From contig MNYV01000074.1 of assembly GCA_001873285.1 (NCBI GenBank), forward strand, positions 1 to 19,018: DNA of 19,018 nucleotides, read 5' to 3'. The notes under the pieces were generated by a model. That model had not been told where the DNA came from, made no database searches, and worked only from the letters and a program-made list of their open reading frames with translations. Numbering within the stretch: the first letter of the stretch is position 1; each line of letters starts with the position of its first letter. Origin of the DNA: Nitrospirae bacterium CG2_30_53_67 (GTDB lineage: Bacteria; CG2-30-53-67). Below are positions 15,846-19,018 of the stretch, piece after piece. The translations under genes were made by a program, and so were the position numbers.

Positions 15846-17353
15846 TTTCCCTCCAGAATCACAGGGCTTTCACTCAATAGAATGTCCGCCGAGCCGCCGG
15901 ATACGGGATAGGTCTTCATGGCGAATGCCTGGTCATCATCGGATAGATTGCGGCCGAATTCGGCGGCAGGAACGATCTCCGTGGCTGTGATGGTTGTACC
16001 CGTGAGACCCGTCAGAGTCAAAGATTTGGTATCGCCTGGAAGATAGCCGGGTTCGTCGAAGTCATCCCACCAGGCGATATAGATGGGCAGGCTGTTTTTC
16101 TCGATACGAAAAACATAAACATGCTCGCTCTCCGTGCCTTCGTGCAGAATCGTAAGGCTGCTCCAGTCCGCATCCCCCAGTTTCTCGGTCATCTTTTGAT
16201 AGGTGTAATAGCCCAGTTTTTTAATACCCAGCCCCAGGTCATTCGAGCCTTCTCCATCGTAGATCAGTCCGGTGTGATCAAAGTAGCTGTCCTGGTTTTT
16301 AAATCCTTCCATCAAACCAAAAGCCGGGAAGACCTTGTCCACGCCTCGGGACAGGGGGTAGATGAATCTCTTGAAATAGTCGCCGGCTTGCTGGGCCTCG
16401 GTCTGCATGGGCTGTTCATCCGTGGGACTGCCGGAGTAGGCCCCCATCTCGGTGATCCAGATCGGTATATCGGATGGAAAGCCGTCGGTCGTGAGTGTGG
16501 ATCGGATATGGTCGAGGACATCTTTGCCGCCGGCCGTCTCCCTCAGGCGGTATTCACCGAGTGCATTGCCATACCAGTGGAAATCAAAAATGTCCACGTA
16601 TTGACCTCCCAATTCAGCGAGAATAGGGGCGTAGAACTGGTCAAATTCCCATATGTAATTGTATGGAAAACCTGTCGCGCCCCCGATCAGGACTTTGCAG
16701 TCAGGGCAGACCTGTTTGACGGCCTGGTAAGTGATCATCTGCAACCCGGCAAAATCCGAGCGGTTATCGTTCGTGGGTTCATTCCCGACCTGCCAGTACT
16801 TGATCGGATTGAGAAGCCCGGGCATGTCTTCTAAGCCGTCGCCATCGTATCGTTCCACGGTTGCCTTTACGAAAGCAGCATATTGAGCCTCATCAATGGG
16901 GAGCCATGAGCCGGGGAGACATCGGCCCTGGTCCATCCGCGCTTGAGGGGAGATATTCGCGATGATGCTGATATCTGTCGGGACCTTTCCATATTCATCA
17001 TCATTCAGAGAAAAGTCAAAGGCGTTCACCGCAAGATCCGGCTGGATCACCGACCATAAGGCATATAATGAAGGCCGGGTGAACCTGACCCCGATATGGA
17101 GGGCATCCGTATAACCATTGTCTTGATACCCTTGCTTGGAAACCTCCGCAGGATGAAAGCCGAAGGGAGATCCTTGTTCTATACCGGAAGACGTCCCCTG
17201 CCGGTTGGTTCCGACATCCACATGGCTGCTCAGGCTGTTATGGTCTCCGTTATCGGCGCCTCCGCCGTCTCTGACTCCGCATCCTGCCATCAACAGCAGG
17301 AGAATCAGGAAGAGGAACCATGAGTGAGTGGGATGTGTCGGAATTTTTTTCAT
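15842..17353 (-). CDS. Clan GH-A-like glycoside hydrolase, lipoprotein
   Basis: 503 residues. Lipoprotein signal: MKK, a hydrophobic WFLFLILLLLMAGC with lipobox Cys25, then a Gly/Asp/Ser-rich linker to about residue 62. The remainder fits a (beta/alpha)8 glycosidase. WQVGNEPT (187-194) has the NEP signature with acid/base Glu192; DFHWYG (257-262) follows; and IPIWITEMGAYSG carries candidate nucleophile Glu302. The spacing of the two glutamates matches retaining clan GH-A enzymes (GH5, GH39 and relatives). Family and substrate cannot be set by eye. The C-terminal part (about 410-500) looks like a beta-sandwich accessory domain. Start: AAAGG lies just before the ATG at 17351-17353. Its stop overlaps the nadA start by four bases. 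Predicted location is the outer membrane or periplasmic face, acting on an extracellular or envelope polysaccharide. Confidence 0.85.
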   Translation of the reverse strand: MKKIPTHPTHSWFLFLILLLLMAGCGVRDGGGADNGDHNSLSSHVDVGTNRQGTSSGIEQGSPFGFHPAEVSKQGYQDNGYTDALHIGVRFTRPSLYALWSVIQPDLAVNAFDFSLNDDEYGKVPTDISIIANISPQARMDQGRCLPGSWLPIDEAQYAAFVKATVERYDGDGLEDMPGLLNPIKYWQVGNEPTNDNRSDFAGLQMITYQAVKQVCPDCKVLIGGATGFPYNYIWEFDQFYAPILAELGGQYVDIFDFHWYGNALGEYRLRETAGGKDVLDHIRSTLTTDGFPSDIPIWITEMGAYSGSPTDEQPMQTEAQQAGDYFKRFIYPLSRGVDKVFPAFGLMEGFKNQDSYFDHTGLIYDGEGSNDLGLGIKKLGYYTYQKMTEKLGDADWSSLTILHEGTESEHVYVFRIEKNSLPIYIAWWDDFDEPGYLPGDTKSLTLTGLTGTTITATEIVPAAEFGRNLSDDDQAFAMKTYPVSGGSADILLSESPVILEGK

Positions 17354-17397
17354 CTTGACCTTTAAAAAACGCGTTCTTTAAAAGGTTTCGGGCTCTC

Positions 17398-17430
17398 CTC
17401 AGGATAACAGCCATTCGGCATTCCGCTGAG
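17398..17430 (-). other. Leader hairpin upstream of the glycosidase gene
   Basis: CTCAG (17398-17402) and CTGAG (17426-17430) can pair, enclosing a small GCC/GGC hairpin (17410-17412 / 17417-17419). It lies between the terminator at 17443 and the glycosidase start codon. The stems are short, so it may have no function; part of this stretch resembles, from memory, dispersed intergenic repeats. Confidence 0.35.
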
Positions 17431-17442
17431 AAGATGCATTTC

Positions 17443-17529
17443 AAAAAAAGCGGCCGGCTCTCAGACATGAGCTGACAACAAGCCCGAAAAGGGGACCGTA
17501 AGGCAGAATTCAGTCCGAACGGCCGCGAT
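17443..17529 (-). ncRNA. Candidate structured small RNA or attenuator leader with intrinsic terminator
   Basis: On the minus strand a promoter (17564-17536) is followed, at the expected start distance, by GCGGCCG (17526-17520). About 63 nt later comes its exact complement CGGCCGC (17456-17450), and then seven T (17449-17443). The closing stem plus U-run is an intrinsic-terminator arrangement. Between the arms three small hairpins can form: GGAC/GTCC, CCC/GGG around CTTTT, and CTCA/TGAG around TGTC. The expected transcript is about 84-87 nt. It could be a free small RNA, or a terminated leader (attenuator or riboswitch-like) for the glycosidase-nadA-mltA unit, whose first codon is 90 nt further on. 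I could not match it to a known riboswitch class by eye. Promoter, stem and T-run agree with each other, but expression is unproven. Confidence 0.55.
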
Positions 17530-17535
17530 GATGGG

Positions 17536-17564
17536 ATTATATGAATAAATGGCGATAGAGGCAA
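17536..17564 (-). promoter_or_regulatory. Near-consensus promoter for the candidate RNA and glycosidase operon
   Basis: Minus strand TTGCCT (17564-17559), 17-nt spacer, TATAAT (17541-17536). The perfect -10 and ideal spacing place the start near A17529 or G17526, at the first base of the long-range stem. Confidence 0.7.
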
Positions 17565-17575
17565 GGGAGAAATGT

Positions 17576-17600
17576 GAGAGCGGCATCTTCACGGCCGCCG
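17576..17600 (-). terminator. Possible weak terminator after the 212-residue gene
   Basis: On the minus strand GCGGC, a 9-nt loop and GCCGC, followed by TCTCACATTT, about 30 nt after the stop codon at 17629. The T-run is poor. It would separate the hypothetical gene from the next promoter at 17564. Confidence 0.3.
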
Positions 17601-17628
17601 GATGACGCGCAGCATTCAATAGGGCCGC

Positions 17629-18267
17629 TTACTGATCGGCGGTTTTTGGAAGGAGTTTGGAGCAGATATCATTGTACAGGGTTTGATGCCCTTCCCGTAC
17701 AAACTGCTCTCTCCCGATCCGGTTCACGACCTGAATGACCTCGTTGGCCACATAGGCCTCGGTCTCGGTAAAGCGGTACTGGCCGGGATTTTCGATCTTC
17801 TGAAATTCATGGTCATAATAGCGCAGGTTCCCCATGCAACGTTTATACATGGCACAAAGAAAAACCGAATGGCTGCGAAGTTTGAAATAATATGTCTTAT
17901 CGGGTTCAATAAAATTGAGGCAGGCCTCCCTGTAGATCTCAAAGAGACCCGATTCGCTGATCCCGTTGGCGCCGCTTTTATCTTCACGGGGCTTACTTTT
18001 CAGCAGGCCGTCACTCCTTCCTGCAACCGCATAAGAGCGTGAACGGTTCATGGAGAGTGAATTGAAAACCGCGACCACCTTGTTCAACGCATTCTGGCGG
18101 GTCAGAAAAGACTGCTGAAGTTTGTGCGTGGCCCGTTTCAAGTCCTCGGCGCTTTTCTTCAATTCCTCGGAAACCTTGAGATAGGGGTTTTGGAAATCGA
18201 GGGCCGGGGTCTTTTCTTTCTCCATCTTGATGATGCCGCTGAATAAGTGGAATCCCTTAAAAAACAT
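17629..18267 (-). CDS. Protein of unknown function, 212 residues
   Basis: I do not recognise a family. There is no signal peptide or membrane span. Residues 26-70 (NPYLKVSEELKKSAEDLKRATHKLQQSFLTRQNALNKVVAVFNSL) look like an amphipathic helix or coiled coil; a polar linker follows (about 75-102); then an aromatic-rich helical part (LFEIYREACLNFIEPDKTYYFKLRSHSVFLCAMYKRCMGNLRYYDHEFQKI) and a tail FTETEAYVANEVIQVVNRIGREQFVREGHQTLYNDICSKLL. The start at 18267 is well supported: AGGAG lies six bases upstream. A second ATG, residue 15 (MEKEKTPALDF), is possible. It is transcribed away from the kinase gene and has its own likely promoter. Protein-like composition and the ribosome site support a real gene; the function is unknown. 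Confidence 0.75.
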   Translation of the reverse strand: MFFKGFHLFSGIIKMEKEKTPALDFQNPYLKVSEELKKSAEDLKRATHKLQQSFLTRQNALNKVVAVFNSLSMNRSRSYAVAGRSDGLLKSKPREDKSGANGISESGLFEIYREACLNFIEPDKTYYFKLRSHSVFLCAMYKRCMGNLRYYDHEFQKIENPGQYRFTETEAYVANEVIQVVNRIGREQFVREGHQTLYNDICSKLLPKTADQ

Positions 18268-18287
18268 ATCTGCTCCTGAATATACTT

Positions 18288-18317
18288 ATTTTAACATTAT
18301 TGCATGAAACATGCCAA
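18288..18317 (-). promoter_or_regulatory. Promoter of the 212-residue gene, with a palindrome in the spacer
   Basis: Minus strand TTGGCA (18317-18312), 18-nt spacer, TAAAAT (18293-18288). The perfect inverted repeat GCATG-AAA-CATGC (18302-18314) overlaps the -35 edge and the spacer and could be an operator. Confidence 0.45.
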
Positions 18318-18414
18318 AAAGTCTATTTTTTCCTGATTTATTTTTTCCTTTTTCCCTGGAATAACTTATGCGCATTTCTGAACATTCTGCAGGTCTCCCG
18401 GCCTCGAGATGTGT

Positions 18415-18476
18415 GAAAAAGTTTACCATTTTTATGAAAACTTTTTCCACTTTTATCCAAACTTTTTCCACTTTTA
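18415..18476. repeat. Array of AAACTTTTTC elements, one inverted and two direct
   Basis: An 18-bp unit AAACTTTTTCCACTTTTA occurs exactly at 18438-18455 and 18459-18476 (21-bp period, about two helical turns). Its core is inverted at 18415-18424 (GAAAAAGTTT). The array ends 16 bases before a near-consensus -35 box, in the gap between divergent genes. The even spacing on one face of the helix suggests a regulator-binding array. Confidence 0.7.
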
Positions 18477-18492
18477 AAAAAGACGAGTCTGT

Positions 18493-18521
18493 TTGACACC
18501 CCATGTGACCGGTGTTAATAT
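18493..18521 (+). promoter_or_regulatory. Near-consensus promoter for the AmgK-like kinase gene
   Basis: TTGACA at 18493-18498, a 17-nt spacer and TAATAT at 18516-18521. This gives a leader of about 65 nt before the TTG start at 18593. Confidence 0.72.
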
Positions 18522-18592
18522 GGCGAAGGCCGGAACGCAAACCCATATACAGACACGTCCGCCGCCATACCGCGGACCGATCGGAATCTGTT

Positions 18593-19018
18593 TTGGACTC
18601 TGAGATCAAAACCATAAAGAACCTTTTTGCCTCGTCTCTGAACATGGCCCCAGACCGGATTGAGATTCTCCCTCTTCACGGTGATGCATCGGACAGAAGA
18701 TTTTTCCGCGCACGCATACCCGGAGGAGAGACTCGCGTGGTGATGCAGTTGGGAACGGACCTCCCCTCTCCGGAAGACCCGGACAGGCTCCCTTACATCA
18801 ACATCCTGAACCATCTCACCCTCTGCAAGGCCGCCGTGCCGAAACTCCACCTGTACGCCCCGCAACAGGGGATCCTCATCCTCGATGACCTGGGGGAGAT
18901 GACGCTGAATGACCATGTCCGCCGCTTCGGGCTCCCGGCATCGATTCCGCTCTATCGAAAGGCCATCCGGGAACTCCTGATCCTGCAGATCATCGGGACC
19001 CGGAAGGCCTGCGGACAT
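18593..19018 (+). CDS. Aminoglycoside phosphotransferase-family sugar kinase (AmgK-like), 3' end cut by the window
   Basis: 142 codons are visible and run off the right edge. From a TTG start the frame reads MDSEIKTIKNLFASSLNMAP, then IEILPLHGDASDRRFFRARI, VVMQLGT, PYINILNHL, VPKLHLYAPQQGILILDDLGEMTLNDHV. The GDASDRRFFR nucleotide-loop motif and the LDDLG hinge are those of the COG3178 phosphotransferases, which include AmgK, the anomeric MurNAc/GlcNAc kinase of peptidoglycan recycling. The catalytic HxDxxxxN loop would lie beyond the window. The TTG at 18593 is chosen because GGAA lies seven bases upstream and the N-terminal length suits the family. The first in-frame ATG (18644) has no Shine-Dalgarno and would cut into the N terminus. 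The frame stays open upstream to the promoter, so a slightly earlier start is possible. Family assignment is good; substrate specificity is inference, supported weakly by the nearby mltA. Confidence 0.85.
   Translation, partial: MDSEIKTIKNLFASSLNMAPDRIEILPLHGDASDRRFFRARIPGGETRVVMQLGTDLPSPEDPDRLPYINILNHLTLCKAAVPKLHLYAPQQGILILDDLGEMTLNDHVRRFGLPASIPLYRKAIRELLILQIIGTRKACGH

Noticed and set aside
14727-15911. 394-codon plus-strand frame opposite nadA and the start of mltA
   Set aside because: Shadow of nadA: rich in His, Gly and Asp with no motif, while the minus strand encodes a full NadA with all three cluster cysteines.
17443-17529. Known riboswitch (TPP, because of a CTGAGA string)
   Set aside because: Only the short CTGAGA string matches; the other conserved TPP elements are absent, and nadA or glycosidase genes are not TPP targets.
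17250-17564. Minus-strand frame of 104 codons spanning the glycosidase leader
   Set aside because: It starts at the -35 box, crosses the terminator stem and T-run, and ends in a low-complexity Arg run read out of frame from the glycosidase gene.
18286-18480. Possible replication origin, because of AT-rich sequence and TTATCCA/TTTTTCCAC elements resembling DnaA boxes
   Set aside because: None matches TTATCCACA exactly, the neighbours are not origin-associated genes, and the repeats are better explained as a promoter-linked array.
18286-18645. 119-codon minus-strand frame with a repeated KVEKVWIKVEKVFIK segment
   Set aside because: The repetition is only the translation of the DNA repeat array, and the frame runs across the promoter of the kinase gene.
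18515-19018. Open minus-strand frame covering the right edge
   Set aside because: It is antisense to the kinase frame, which has clear family motifs, a promoter and a ribosome site.

Overview
This 19 kb window is chromosomal DNA from a Gram-negative bacterium that makes lipopolysaccharide: it carries kdsB, kdsA and kdsD for Kdo synthesis, three probable lipoproteins, a MltA-type lytic transglycosylase and IHF. The IHF-alpha/MerR pair, the pyrG-kdsA-kdsD order, the c-di-GMP genes and the intergenic repeats suggest a Desulfobacterota-like (deltaproteobacterial) or Nitrospirota-like genome. This is inferred from gene content only; the genus cannot be given.

Layout. (1) 1-5853, + strand: kdsB (cut by the left edge), a repeat-filled gap, pyrG, kdsA, kdsD and a GGDEF-PilZ protein. 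The first four supply CTP and Kdo and activate Kdo to CMP-Kdo for LPS. kdsC does not follow kdsD here; a c-di-GMP gene occupies that place. (2) 5857-6630, - strand: mazG, ending 3 nt from the GGDEF-PilZ gene. (3) 6741-8361, + strand: a strong promoter overlapped by a palindrome, then a DUF4382-type lipoprotein. (4) 8362-10340: an accessory-looking, gene-poor stretch with tandem repeats, a HEPN/nucleotidyltransferase pair with its own promoter, and the 3' remnant of an aldehyde dehydrogenase gene. (5) 10340-13674, + strand: a small conserved-looking protein, an EF-G-2-type GTPase, ihfA and a MerR-family regulator. (6) 13701-17353, - strand: a tightly packed unit of a clan GH-A-like glycosidase lipoprotein, nadA and mltA. 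In front of it lies a promoter followed directly by a short structured RNA with an intrinsic terminator. (7) 17629-18267, - strand: an unrecognised 212-residue protein. (8) 18415-19018, + strand: an array of AAACTTTTTCCAC-like repeats, a near-consensus promoter, and the start of a TTG-initiated sugar kinase/aminoglycoside phosphotransferase-family gene (AmgK-like) that runs off the right edge.

The theme of the flanking regions is cell envelope: LPS sugar synthesis on the left, and murein turnover (MltA, AmgK-like kinase) plus a surface glycosidase on the right. No large undescribed system is evident. The observations most worth a second look are the candidate ~85-nt RNA at 17443-17529, the repeat array before the kinase gene, the HEPN/MNT pair, and the repeat that has supplied the end of kdsB.
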